64,000 nt of DNA from Acetobacterium wieringae (GTDB taxonomy: Bacteria > Bacillota > Clostridia > Eubacteriales > Eubacteriaceae), in assembly GCF_001766835.1 (NCBI RefSeq), contig NZ_LKEU01000010.1, forward strand, positions 182,125-246,124, written 5' to 3'. Made by a program: the position numbers and the translations under genes. Shown here piece after piece: positions 9,111-17,051 of this stretch. Under the pieces are notes generated by a model. It saw only the letters and a program-made list of their open reading frames with translations. It was not told the origin of the DNA and searched no databases. Every line of letters begins with the position of its first letter. Within the stretch, counting starts at the first letter, position 1.

Positions 9111-9836
9111 CTATTCACTCCTTCCATTAAACCAGATCTTTGTTAACAGAAGTGATCCTGCAAGCAGAACGGAAGTAATGAGTATGCCGGGCAACACCAC
9201 ACTACTATCATGGAGCGGGCTGTCAGGAGCCATCAACACACCATTGGGATTAATCCCCAGTATGGGTGCCATTAAGCGGGCAGGTATTGCAAATGGAATA
9301 AACCAAAAACGGCCGCCAGCAATATCTTGAATCGAACAAATTATATTTACGCCAAGAATCCCCAAAAAAGTCACCACCGAATTTAGCTTGGCGGATAAGA
9401 ACATTCCCAAAGGTATTTGCCATACCCATGCAATTGTTAAGACAACTGCGGCAGCCAGTCCCCGCCAAATAGGATACTGAGAACCAAAGAAAAGACCGGA
9501 AATGGTGGTCAGACCAAAAACGATGAGATTACCAATGAAAATATAAAAACAACCCGTCCAAACCTTTGCAAGCCACACACGGCCCTTCGGTGCAGGCAAG
9601 GTAGCCACATTGAAAAACTGCATTCTTTTGTCTGGCTCGATCAGATTAATGCAAATCAATGCCACCGTGACCGGAAGGAACATCATATACCACCAGTTAT
9701 ACGCACCTATCTGAGTCAATGCCCCGCCCATCAATACAATAGCCATGAGCGCAACTAGCGATGGGAAAAGCACTAAGCTTTTTCTGCCAAAACTGCGGCG
9801 TCCTTTTATAAGCTCGGATTTTATAATATTTACCAT
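9111..9836 (-). CDS. ABC transporter membrane subunit, lantibiotic-immunity type (first permease)
   Basis: Integral membrane protein, 241 residues, with about six hydrophobic segments; N-terminal MVNIIKSELIKGRRSFGRK precedes the first. It resembles the EpiE/MutE permeases and the ABC-2 permease family. It lies one base after the ATPase gene and one base before the next permease, so the three subunits are translationally close. The substrate is likely a bacteriocin or another envelope-targeting peptide; this is inferred from family and operon only. Confidence 0.83.
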   Translation of the reverse strand: MVNIIKSELIKGRRSFGRKSLVLFPSLVALMAIVLMGGALTQIGAYNWWYMMFLPVTVALICINLIEPDKRMQFFNVATLPAPKGRVWLAKVWTGCFYIFIGNLIVFGLTTISGLFFGSQYPIWRGLAAAVVLTIAWVWQIPLGMFLSAKLNSVVTFLGILGVNIICSIQDIAGGRFWFIPFAIPARLMAPILGINPNGVLMAPDSPLHDSSVVLPGILITSVLLAGSLLLTKIWFNGRSE

Positions 9837-9837
9837 T

Positions 9838-10551
9838 CTAGTAAGCCTCCCTGTTACTGCTCATGCGAACAACATCCATAAACAGGGCTTCTAGTGAAGC
9901 GGTATCATTGGGAAGTTCTCCCTGATAGCCTAACCGCCCATTGGCAATGATGCCGATTTTATCCACTGTGTTCTCAACCTCAGAGAGAATATGACTTGAC
10001 AGAATAACGGTGATTCCTTGTGCAGGGAATGAGCGTATCAATTCACGTAGTGATTGAATACCCATCGGGTCAAGTCCATTGGTTGGTTCGTCCAAAATAA
10101 GCAGCTTGGGGTGGTTCAGCAAAGCTCCGGCAATACCCAAGCGCTGTTTCATACCCATCGAAAATTGCCGAGCTTTCTTTTTTCCTGTGCCTGTTAAATC
10201 TACGATATGTAGCACCTCGTCAATTCGGGTTTTCGGTAAGCCTAACGCTGTGGTTCTCACCAGCAGATTTTCGTAGGCTGTGAGGTTTCCATACAGCGGG
10301 GCACTTTCTATCAATGCGCCGATTTCAGACAAATTTTTTCGTTGCCACGGCCTCCCTTTGTATCGTATTTCTCCTTTTGACGGCTTTGCAATACCGGTTA
10401 TCATTTTCAAGGCAGTGGATTTTCCCGCCCCATTAGGCCCCAGCAATCCGTATACAGTATTTTCCGGGATAGAAAGCGAAAGTCTATCCACAGCGTTTTG
10501 CCCCTGATATGTTTTTGTGAGCGCTTCAGTTGTTAGAATCATATTTGACAT
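9838..10551 (-). CDS. ABC transporter ATP-binding subunit, lantibiotic-immunity (EpiF/BcrA) type
   Basis: ATPase subunit, 237 residues. Walker A is GPNGAGKS at about 38-45, the signature is the variant FSMGMKQRLG (near 130) that is usual in this BcrA-like group, and Walker B with catalytic Glu is LLILDEPTNGLDP. It is the first gene of a five-gene operon (ATPase, two permeases, response regulator, kinase). AAAGGAG stands 8 bases before the ATG. The direct repeats at 10592-10610 suggest control by the operon's own regulator. Confidence 0.93.
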   Translation of the reverse strand: MSNMILTTEALTKTYQGQNAVDRLSLSIPENTVYGLLGPNGAGKSTALKMITGIAKPSKGEIRYKGRPWQRKNLSEIGALIESAPLYGNLTAYENLLVRTTALGLPKTRIDEVLHIVDLTGTGKKKARQFSMGMKQRLGIAGALLNHPKLLILDEPTNGLDPMGIQSLRELIRSFPAQGITVILSSHILSEVENTVDKIGIIANGRLGYQGELPNDTASLEALFMDVVRMSSNREAY

Positions 10552-10576
10552 AGTTGTATCTCCTTTCGATAAAGCA

Positions 10577-10610
10577 ACTATATCAGGAGACTATAAGGAA
10601 TTTATAAGGA
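10577..10610 (-). promoter_or_regulatory. Candidate response-regulator operator and -10 element of the ABC/two-component operon
   Basis: On the minus strand the octamer TCCTTATA occurs twice (10603-10610 and 10592-10599), 11 bases apart, one helical turn. A TATAGT hexamer follows at 10577-10582, and no good -35 box is present. This is the layout expected for an OmpR-type activator. Binding by the operon's own regulator is inference. Confidence 0.6.
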
Positions 10611-10686
10611 TTAGAAACTCACTCAAAAATAATCACTACCTGAATGTAGAGGGCGCAGAAAGAAGAAGCATGTCAAAACTGCTCGG

Positions 10687-11313
10687 TCATTCCCCGTTCC
10701 TTTTAACCTTAAACCGCAGTACGGTCTTACGTTTATCCACGCTTGTCCGGCGGGGATCTGACAAATAGATTTCCCGATGGGTTTTATCAATCCGCAAATA
10801 GCCATGGTCTTTGCAAAAAGTTTCCATCCGTTCAAAGCTGGCCGGCTCAGCATCATAGCTGCCCAGATGCAGCATCTGACAACAAAGTCCTTCATTTAGC
10901 TCTTCAACCTGAAGACCCTCAAGCCAGGGATTCGGCTTTTTCTTTTTCACCTCATCAAGAAATCGCTTGGCCAAATCAGCCGTTAAGAAATCCGGCTGAC
11001 GAATCATAATGGTATAAGCATAATTGCTCTTGTCGGTGCTGTCTTTAGTCTTATCCACCAGATCCCAGACTCCTTCAAGGGGGAAAACCGCATAATCATA
11101 ATACCCCTCGGGAACCGTCTTGCCCTTATGTGACATTTTAACGGCATAACTAAAACTGTAAAGGGCGGCCACCGCCTCGGTAAATTCGTCTCCGTTTGGA
11201 TCCCCCTCGCCCTTAATTAGGGCAAAGGGAATTGCTGGCACGTCAATGATTAACGGCTGCCTCTTGGGAAGGTACAAGTCCTTAAACTGCTTTTTATATT
11301 CCACCTTTTCCAC
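10687..11313 (-). CDS. GyrI-like small-molecule-binding domain protein
   Basis: A 208-residue cytosolic protein of the GyrI-like (SOUL/GyrI fold) ligand-binding family. Family traits are the start VEYKKQFKDLYLPK, the block DVPAIPFALIKGEGDPNG and the C-terminal HREIYLSDPRR. Proteins of this group bind or hydrolyse small xenobiotic-like molecules and often lie next to WYL or MerR regulators. It is the second GyrI-like gene in the unit, 14 bases after 11328-11786, and probably shares its promoter. Specific ligand and enzymatic activity cannot be read from the sequence. Confidence 0.82.
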   Translation of the reverse strand: MEKVEYKKQFKDLYLPKRQPLIIDVPAIPFALIKGEGDPNGDEFTEAVAALYSFSYAVKMSHKGKTVPEGYYDYAVFPLEGVWDLVDKTKDSTDKSNYAYTIMIRQPDFLTADLAKRFLDEVKKKKPNPWLEGLQVEELNEGLCCQMLHLGSYDAEPASFERMETFCKDHGYLRIDKTHREIYLSDPRRTSVDKRKTVLRFKVKRNGE

Positions 11314-11327
11314 GAATAAACCTCCTT

Positions 11328-11786
11328 TTAATTAAGCGAGATATAGATGTGTATCTCGGCGTTTTCCATGTCTTCGCCTGGCTGATATTCCTCAAAATCA
11401 CAGCCAAATTTCCGGTCAAGGGACATCTCCCAGAGCTTCATCCAAAACTCTCCCACTGCCTTTTGAACATCTCCATGGACAATAAATTTTGCATAGTTTC
11501 CAGGCATAATGGTTTCAATCGTGACCTGTTCGGGCTGTAGAACCCCGTTTTCTACCTCGCAGCCGACCATAACATCGTAAGCACCCAACTCAGCCTTTTC
11601 GTAATTGGTATAAAGCCCGATACACTTTTCATTCGTTTTACCTTTTAACAATGCATCAATTCCACCACCATAAAACTGTTGCCAGGTTGCGCCAATCTTT
11701 TCACCCATCTGGGGATCGGTATTACTGGTTCTAATTCTTAGTCCCGCCACTTTTTTTTCGTCCAATTGCACTAATTCATATTCCAT
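11328..11786 (-). CDS. GyrI/AraC-type effector-binding domain protein
   Basis: A 152-residue stand-alone effector-binding domain (the domain found C-terminal in AraC and BmrR regulators, also called GyrI-like). Typical segments are VAGLRIRTSN near the start, IGLYTNYE in the middle, and YAKFIVHGDVQKAVGEFWMKLW near residue 110. It has no DNA-binding part. It follows the WYL regulator by 68 bases, and a perfect palindrome plus a TATACT hexamer lie between them, so it likely has its own regulated promoter. It may act as a drug- or metabolite-binding partner. Confidence 0.82.
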   Translation of the reverse strand: MEYELVQLDEKKVAGLRIRTSNTDPQMGEKIGATWQQFYGGGIDALLKGKTNEKCIGLYTNYEKAELGAYDVMVGCEVENGVLQPEQVTIETIMPGNYAKFIVHGDVQKAVGEFWMKLWEMSLDRKFGCDFEEYQPGEDMENAEIHIYISLN

Positions 11787-11819
11787 AATGTATACCTCTT
11801 TCCTTCATAAGATAGCTTC

Positions 11820-11859
11820 AGTATACACCCTTTAATATGACATCTGATGTCATATTAAA
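11820..11859 (-). promoter_or_regulatory. Perfect 29-bp palindrome and -10 element before the GyrI-like genes
   Basis: TTTAATATGACATC and its exact reverse complement flank a single central base (11831-11859). TATACT (11820-11825, minus strand) follows at the right distance for a -10 box, so the dyad covers the -35 position. It overlaps the stop codon of the WYL gene. It is AT-rich and lacks a T run, so it looks like an operator and not a terminator. Confidence 0.65.
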
Positions 11860-12757
11860 CATATTTTTTTAAACTATTGACCAGTTTTTTTCTGATCTGC
11901 TCCCGCAACCACAAGGGCTCCATCACCTCAACCGCATCCCCATAGGACAATAAATACCCTTCAATCCAGCCATCCTCCGGCAGTCTGACTGAAACGATAA
12001 AGCTATCATCTGCCTGCTTTTCTATGGCCTGCTGATCAAATTCATCATAGACCCGAAAAGCCATTGATGCCTCAATTTTAAGAACCAGTAAAAACTCCTG
12101 GGGTATTCTCTTAAACAGCTCAAAGTCCACCTGGGGAGGAGTCTCCCGAACAAAGTATTCTGCCAGAACTTCCAGATTTCTGATACGGCTGACCTTAAAA
12201 AAGCGGTCTTCTGCTTTGCTCAGACAAAATCCGTACAGGTACCAAGCCTGTCCTTTAAAGAGCAGCTTGAGGGGCTCAATCGTCCGTGTGGTCGCTTCGC
12301 CATAGGAACTGTAATAGTCAAACCGAATACGCTGGTATTTTAATATGGCATTTTTCAGGTGATTAAATTTCTCCTGCTCTTCCAAACCACTGCCCCAATT
12401 CGAAAAATCCACATCAATCCAATCAGCATTGTTTTTTTCAAACAAGACTGCCAGTTTTCTGAGCACCGGCTCCACCTCCGGCACATTGAGCGCCTTCATG
12501 CCCTGAAGCGATGAAAGTACATTGATTTGGTCATTTTCCGATAATACGGATTTTTGTATGACATAATTACTTAACAGGCAAATTCCTCCGCTTTTGCCTT
12601 TTTCAGTATAAATGGGAATCCCGGCCGCACTCAAAACCTCCACGTCCCGATAAATAGTGCGCATGGATACTTCAAAGTAATCGGCGAATTCCCGGGCTGT
12701 GACCTTTTTCTTTTCGATGAGCATATAGACCATTTCAAACAAGCGATTGACCTGCAC
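11855..12757 (-). CDS. WYL-domain transcriptional regulator (DeoR-type HTH)
   Basis: Transcription regulator of about 300 residues. An N-terminal winged helix (about 1-60; VTAREFADYFEVSMRTIYRDVEVL) is followed by a WYL ligand-sensing domain (about 120-200; the W-Y-L signature is QAWYLYGFC) and a WCX C-terminal part (LPEDGWIEGYLLSYG). I chose the GTG at 12757 because GGAGG lies 8 bases upstream and the family start falls here; a longer frame to 12811 has no site. It probably controls the two GyrI-like genes downstream and itself. Confidence 0.9.
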   Translation of the reverse strand: MQVNRLFEMVYMLIEKKKVTAREFADYFEVSMRTIYRDVEVLSAAGIPIYTEKGKSGGICLLSNYVIQKSVLSENDQINVLSSLQGMKALNVPEVEPVLRKLAVLFEKNNADWIDVDFSNWGSGLEEQEKFNHLKNAILKYQRIRFDYYSSYGEATTRTIEPLKLLFKGQAWYLYGFCLSKAEDRFFKVSRIRNLEVLAEYFVRETPPQVDFELFKRIPQEFLLVLKIEASMAFRVYDEFDQQAIEKQADDSFIVSVRLPEDGWIEGYLLSYGDAVEVMEPLWLREQIRKKLVNSLKKYV

Positions 12758-12906
12758 GAGCACTTCCTCCAAATTGACTGTTAATATTTTTGTTCGGCGT
12801 TTTTCTTTCAATTTTATCTTATTATATTGGTTCCGATTCTCTTCGGGTTAGTTTATCCATTCATTGAACCCTCCATTTCGCATATTAAAACACCATCAAT
12901 ACTTCA

Positions 12907-12945
12907 ATTATACTTATAGTATACTAAAAATACTGATGTTGTCAT
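12907..12945 (-). promoter_or_regulatory. Probable promoter and operator-like site of the WYL regulator gene
   Basis: A TATAAT hexamer (12907-12912, minus strand) is preceded at the -35 position by ATGACAACATCA (12934-12945), which resembles an arm of the palindrome at 11831-11859 (ATGACATCA). The octamer AGTATACT lies between. This hints at one regulator acting on both sites. Confidence 0.4.
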
Positions 12946-12956
12946 TTTTTTTACCC

Positions 12957-12993
12957 TACAAAAAAAACGCTACCCACACGGGACAGCGTTTAA
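12957..12993 (-). terminator. Intrinsic terminator, probably of the MoxR/VWA unit
   Basis: On the minus strand AAACGCT pairs with AGCGTTT around a 13-base loop and runs into a T tract. It lies about 190 bases after the VWA gene, the only gene that can read into it on that strand. Confidence 0.65.
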
Positions 12994-13180
12994 GCTATAT
13001 CCAAAGTCGAAATGAAGTGCTAAAAATTAGCAATTCTGATTGTGTGGCCATGAGCGGACTGGCTTGCCTGTCGGATTCATTCGCACATAGGATCAGACCC
13101 CTGGGTCACAATAGAAATTCAATTGGCCGGTACTGAGCTTGTCTTCCAACTCAACGCTGTCACAAGAACTGCGTTACGTT
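12994..13180. other. Untranslated stretch after the VWA gene
   Basis: About 190 bases with no gene I can support. A plus-strand reading frame (12864-13136) crosses the terminator, has no ribosome site and resembles nothing known. It may simply be a long 3' untranslated region. Confidence 0.4.
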
Positions 13181-14947
13181 TTAATTCACAATAATCTGTT
13201 TTAAATACTTGATAACCAGATCGGCAAAGCGATTGATGTCCTTGATATAGGCAAAGTCTTTGCCATAGATCAGCTTTTCGGCCGTCAGATCCTGCTCCTT
13301 GCCAGTGAAAACACCTAGCACCATTATCCCCTGCTGCCGGGCCATGCGGACTTCCCGGGCGGTATCGGCAATGGCTACCCGACCCCGATAGGCTTCAGCT
13401 AAATCATTGACCTGGCCCTTGCCGACCTTAATATCATTGGGCCGTCCATCACTGAGCACGATCAGAATTTTATTATCTTCCCGGCGTTTGATCAAATCTT
13501 CACATGTGGCTTTAATGGCCAAACCATCACGGTTATTTCCGGAACAGTAGTATTCGAAGATATTGTCATTGGCCGAAAGCGGTGATTCGTAATCCCGGAA
13601 GCGCTTGATTACGGTATAATCAAGAAAACTGGAAAAACCCAGAACCCGGTTGGGCAACCCCAGCTGGGTTAAGGCCATCGCCAGAATATAGGCCTGAATG
13701 GCCACCTTGGACTGATTGCGCCGTTGCGAGCCGCTGGAGTCGATCAGGATATCCACCACAAAGCTACCCTTATTGTTATCAATGTTCTTGACAAAGACCT
13801 TATTATTACTGCTGCGGCCAATCCGCCACAGTTTGCTGGGAATCAGCTGGCCGGAATCCGAGGGGATGACGTCGACAATTTCCTCCTGAACCAGGGTCCG
13901 GGACATGCTTTCCCGCAGCTTATTGATGTTGCGCTTGAAGACCTTGTAATTGGCCCGAAATACATCGATATTTTTAGTCTGATGGCGCTGTACATATTTT
14001 TGCTGAAATTCATTGTCGCTGTCACTACGAATTACGCCATCAGTCATGTGAATCCGACAACTGCCGTGAGCCCCTTTACAAACCCGGTTCTGCAGCTTTT
14101 TAACCTCGCTGATTTCTAAAAAAGAGTTGCCGTAATAATAGGCCACCTTTTCATAGATTTTTTCAATGTCCTCTTCCTGAACCCGCAAAATCCGGTTGTC
14201 GGCGTCATTGGATAGGCTGGCCATATCGCCCTGGGATTCGCCCAGCAGGGCTTCGGCAATTTCTTCAATCGAGGCTTCAATATCCAGGTCTTCGGGATCT
14301 TCAAACATTTCTTCCAGCATAAAGTCCGAAAAATCACCACGGATATGATTTTTATTGTGACCGGATTCGTAAGCTTCACCGCCCTCACCCTCGACAAACA
14401 GCGGGAAATATTTCATATAAAGATCTTCAATGCCTTTAAGCAATTCGATGGTATCTTCCCGCTTCTGTAATGCCATTAGGTCATTGGCAATACTCCGCGT
14501 CTCGGTATCGACCATCGGGGTTTTGCCGATTTTTTCAAGAATCATGGCGTGGCGAACCTTTTCGAGCAGATCATCGGTGTGGAGCTTGTAATAATTGGAA
14601 AGAATATCGTCATAGGCGTTTTTACGGATATCATAAACCCCGGGGCGTTCGGCAATAATCTTTTCTTCCACCACCACATCACTGCCCATGGCAATCAGGC
14701 TTAAGAGAATATCCTTATTAAAACCGGCCCGATGGCGACTGATGACGTATTTTTTAACGGCTGGCCAGTTAATGTATTTGCGTCGTCCCCCGGCGGTGAC
14801 AGCATGGTAAAGGGCGACATTTTTGGAAATAAAACTTTTCTCACCACTGTCCATGTTTTCGTCATAATCGCCGGAAATAGTCCACATCAGGTTGGCCACC
14901 CGATTGTCAAACTCATAGTCTTCGTAAATCCATTTGGCATCCTTCAC
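13181..14947 (-). CDS. VWA-domain protein, partner of a MoxR ATPase (CobT/NorD-like)
   Basis: A 588-residue soluble protein with a C-terminal von Willebrand A domain (about 395-585). The metal-ion site is visible as DSSGS near 405 and DGRPND near 510. The long acidic N-terminal part is of the type seen in NorD, CoxE and CobT proteins. Such proteins work with a MoxR-class AAA+ ATPase to insert metal or remodel a target enzyme. The ATPase gene lies 33 bases upstream and overlaps functionally. The target enzyme is not obvious; the neighbouring UbiD/Hyu operon ends in its own terminator. Confidence 0.85.
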   Translation of the reverse strand: MKDAKWIYEDYEFDNRVANLMWTISGDYDENMDSGEKSFISKNVALYHAVTAGGRRKYINWPAVKKYVISRHRAGFNKDILLSLIAMGSDVVVEEKIIAERPGVYDIRKNAYDDILSNYYKLHTDDLLEKVRHAMILEKIGKTPMVDTETRSIANDLMALQKREDTIELLKGIEDLYMKYFPLFVEGEGGEAYESGHNKNHIRGDFSDFMLEEMFEDPEDLDIEASIEEIAEALLGESQGDMASLSNDADNRILRVQEEDIEKIYEKVAYYYGNSFLEISEVKKLQNRVCKGAHGSCRIHMTDGVIRSDSDNEFQQKYVQRHQTKNIDVFRANYKVFKRNINKLRESMSRTLVQEEIVDVIPSDSGQLIPSKLWRIGRSSNNKVFVKNIDNNKGSFVVDILIDSSGSQRRNQSKVAIQAYILAMALTQLGLPNRVLGFSSFLDYTVIKRFRDYESPLSANDNIFEYYCSGNNRDGLAIKATCEDLIKRREDNKILIVLSDGRPNDIKVGKGQVNDLAEAYRGRVAIADTAREVRMARQQGIMVLGVFTGKEQDLTAEKLIYGKDFAYIKDINRFADLVIKYLKQIIVN

Positions 14948-14980
14948 AGCGCTTTCCTCCCTTCCCTGGATTGTGGCGTT

Positions 14981-15901
14981 TTAGTGGGTAAAGACATCAG
15001 ATGCTTCCCAACTCTCCCGGATCCGGGTTTTGATGACATCCAGGACAATTTCCTTTTCAAACTGGTCAAAGGTTTTGCCGATAACACCCATATCCACGGC
15101 CAGCATTGGTTTGAGCCCCCGACGGATGGTTTTTAAGCTACCGATAATCCCCCGGAGATCCACCGATTTGGTTGAAATTTCGGAGTTTTTCGATTTTGCC
15201 TGAAGATCCAGAAAGATCCCAGCAAACTGCGGCAGGATTTCTGGATTGGCATCGGGGAAATATTCTTTTAGAATAATCATCAGGGTGTCTTCTTCAATCT
15301 GCGGAATATCAATGGTCATAAATCGGGAGACCAGGGCTTCGTTAAGCTCTTTGGTGCCAGCATATTCATAGTTCATGGTGCCGATAAAGCGGGTGGCATC
15401 GTGGAGCTTGATTTTTTCGTAACCCGGCACATCAATGACCTTGCGGTAATCAAGCGCCGAGTGAAGCACCACCAGAGCATCATTTTTGGCCATATTGATT
15501 TCGTCAAACACCCCAAAGCCGCCATTAATGGCGCACTCATAGACCGATCCCCGGCGCAATCGAACCTCGTTATCAATAAAGGTATCGGTACCAATCAGGC
15601 TGGAGCTATCGGTGTTGACATGGAATGAGGTGTTCCACTGGGGCCGGTTAAAGAGCTCGCAAATATTGTCAGCCAGAACATTTTTCCCGGTGGCCTTGGG
15701 GCCGGAGAGCAGGATGTTCTCCCCCTCTAAAATGGCGGTAATGCACATCGACCAGATGTCCTTGCCATAAAAAACGGTTTCAGTACTGGGAACCCGGTCC
15801 TGAAGGCGATCTTCCAGTTTATAAAAATGTTTGAAGTACTTTATATCATCGAGCAGTTTCTCGCTGATTCCCTGTTTTAATAGTTCCTGTGTTAATCTCA
15901 T
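14981..15901 (-). CDS. MoxR-class AAA+ ATPase
   Basis: An ATPase of about 306 residues of the MoxR/CbbQ/NorQ group. Walker A is the variant GPKATGKN (near 76-83), Walker B is GVFDEINMA, and sensor 1 is in RFIGTMNYE. These ATPases act as chaperones with a VWA partner, encoded directly downstream. The ATG at 15901 is chosen because AAAGGA precedes it; a GTG at 15931 would add ten residues without a better site. A terminator separates it from the upstream operon, so it needs its own promoter within 15902-16094. Confidence 0.88.
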   Translation of the reverse strand: MRLTQELLKQGISEKLLDDIKYFKHFYKLEDRLQDRVPSTETVFYGKDIWSMCITAILEGENILLSGPKATGKNVLADNICELFNRPQWNTSFHVNTDSSSLIGTDTFIDNEVRLRRGSVYECAINGGFGVFDEINMAKNDALVVLHSALDYRKVIDVPGYEKIKLHDATRFIGTMNYEYAGTKELNEALVSRFMTIDIPQIEEDTLMIILKEYFPDANPEILPQFAGIFLDLQAKSKNSEISTKSVDLRGIIGSLKTIRRGLKPMLAVDMGVIGKTFDQFEKEIVLDVIKTRIRESWEASDVFTH

Positions 15902-16094
15902 TTCTTTTTTCCTTTCGCTAATGCTCTGCACTCATTCTGCAACGATTTATTTAGAATGATTTGAATATAACACAAAACCCAGCGGAATGGTTAGAAAAAA
16001 TGCAAAACAACAAAAATTTATATCTTTTTTAGCCTTTAAGCTTAAACCACTCCATCATGGTCATTCATTTATAACCAATTATTGCGCCTCCCAT

Positions 16095-16133
16095 AAAAAG
16101 AGCGATCCCCAAATTGAGGATTGCTCTTTGTTA
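16095..16133 (-). terminator. Intrinsic terminator of the cobalamin-riboswitch operon
   Basis: On the minus strand AAGAGCAATCC pairs with GGATCGCTCTT (one mismatch) and ends in TTTTTA, directly after the LpdD-like gene. Confidence 0.75.
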
Positions 16134-16141
16134 GCTTGCTT

Positions 16142-16489
16142 TCAATTTTTTTCGATCGCTTCCAGCACTTGCGTCATTCCCTGTTCGGCATTCGCAACAA
16201 CCTCGGCAATTTCTTCCCGGGTAATATCATCCAGATGGAATCCGGCCACCACGGTGCAGACGCAATGCAAGTTTTGGGAAACTTTTTTTGCCAGCGGGAT
16301 CGCCAGGGCATCGTCTTTATGCGACTGGGGAGTATAGCTGCTCAACCGGCCATCATCGCCAATGGCGGTGCAACCGATATGGGCATCCCCGCCGGTTAAG
16401 AGAATCAGAATATCCTTACCCACGGGCGTAATCTCATAATTCAACGCCGTTTTCCCGGTGCCCTGAGTCAGCTTGATCCGCTCATCCAT
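16142..16489 (-). CDS. LpdD-like protein linked to prenylated-FMN decarboxylases
   Basis: A small protein of about 115 residues. The segment ILILLTGGDAHIGCTAIG with a conserved Asp-Ala-His is what I recognise of the LpdD group, the third gene product of gallate decarboxylase clusters (LpdB, LpdC, LpdD), thought to help maturation of the prenylated-FMN enzyme. Its place directly after ubiX and in the same operon as ubiD supports this. I take the ATG at 16489 (GAGG upstream, 8-base overlap with ubiX); the ATG at 16501 is also possible. The family call is from memory of the motif and context. Confidence 0.65.
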   Translation of the reverse strand: MDERIKLTQGTGKTALNYEITPVGKDILILLTGGDAHIGCTAIGDDGRLSSYTPQSHKDDALAIPLAKKVSQNLHCVCTVVAGFHLDDITREEIAEVVANAEQGMTQVLEAIEKN

Positions 16490-17051
16490 GGCTGGCCTCA
16501 TGGCCCCAGCGAGTAAACAGATTGTGGGAGATCTTCAGCATATCAAAGACCTTGCCGACGCTTTGATTGATGATATCATCAATTGATTGGGGCTTGTGAT
16601 AAAAGCCCGGCATTGGTGGCAGAATAATCCCGCCAGCTTCGGTAACTGCTGTCATATTACGCAGATGAATCAGCGTTAAAGGCGTTTCCCGGACCATCAG
16701 AATCAGCGGTTTACGTTCCTTTAAGGCGACATCGCCGATCCGGACGATCAGGTTGTCGCTGAAGCCGTTGGCAATCCCGGCCAGGGTCTTCATGCTGCAG
16801 GGCGCAATCACAGTAGCGTCGATACCATAGGAACCGCTGGACACAGCGGCCGCCATATCGCGGCTGTCGTAGACGCAGTCAGCCAGTGACAGCACATAGT
16901 CTTCAGTATAACGGGTTTCCAGACCAATGGTTTTGGCTCCCCATTCGCTTAAGATCAGCGAAACATGGTGTTCAGTATCCCTTAAGGCTTCCAGCAGCCG
17001 GATGCCATAAACAACACCGGATGCGCCGGTAATTCCCACTGCAATTTTCAT
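16482..17051 (-). CDS. ubiX: Flavin prenyltransferase, UbiX/LpdB family
   Basis: Makes prenylated FMN, the cofactor of UbiD decarboxylases, from FMN and dimethylallyl phosphate. At 189 residues it has the family length. The FMN-binding start MKIAVGITGASGVVYGIRLL is typical, as are APCSMKTLAGIANGFSDNL (near 85-103) and the conserved RETPL and MPGFY motifs. Its ATG overlaps the hyuB stop by 4 bases (ATGA), so translation is coupled. It serves the UbiD enzyme encoded at the other end of the same operon. Confidence 0.95.
   Translation of the reverse strand: MKIAVGITGASGVVYGIRLLEALRDTEHHVSLILSEWGAKTIGLETRYTEDYVLSLADCVYDSRDMAAAVSSGSYGIDATVIAPCSMKTLAGIANGFSDNLIVRIGDVALKERKPLILMVRETPLTLIHLRNMTAVTEAGGIILPPMPGFYHKPQSIDDIINQSVGKVFDMLKISHNLFTRWGHEASHG

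Noticed and set aside
12864..13136. Plus-strand reading frame of 90 residues
   Set aside because: Crosses the promoter of the WYL gene and an intrinsic terminator; no ribosome site.
15401..15628. Plus-strand reading frames inside the MoxR gene
   Set aside because: Shadows of the coding strand; the MoxR frame has all motifs.
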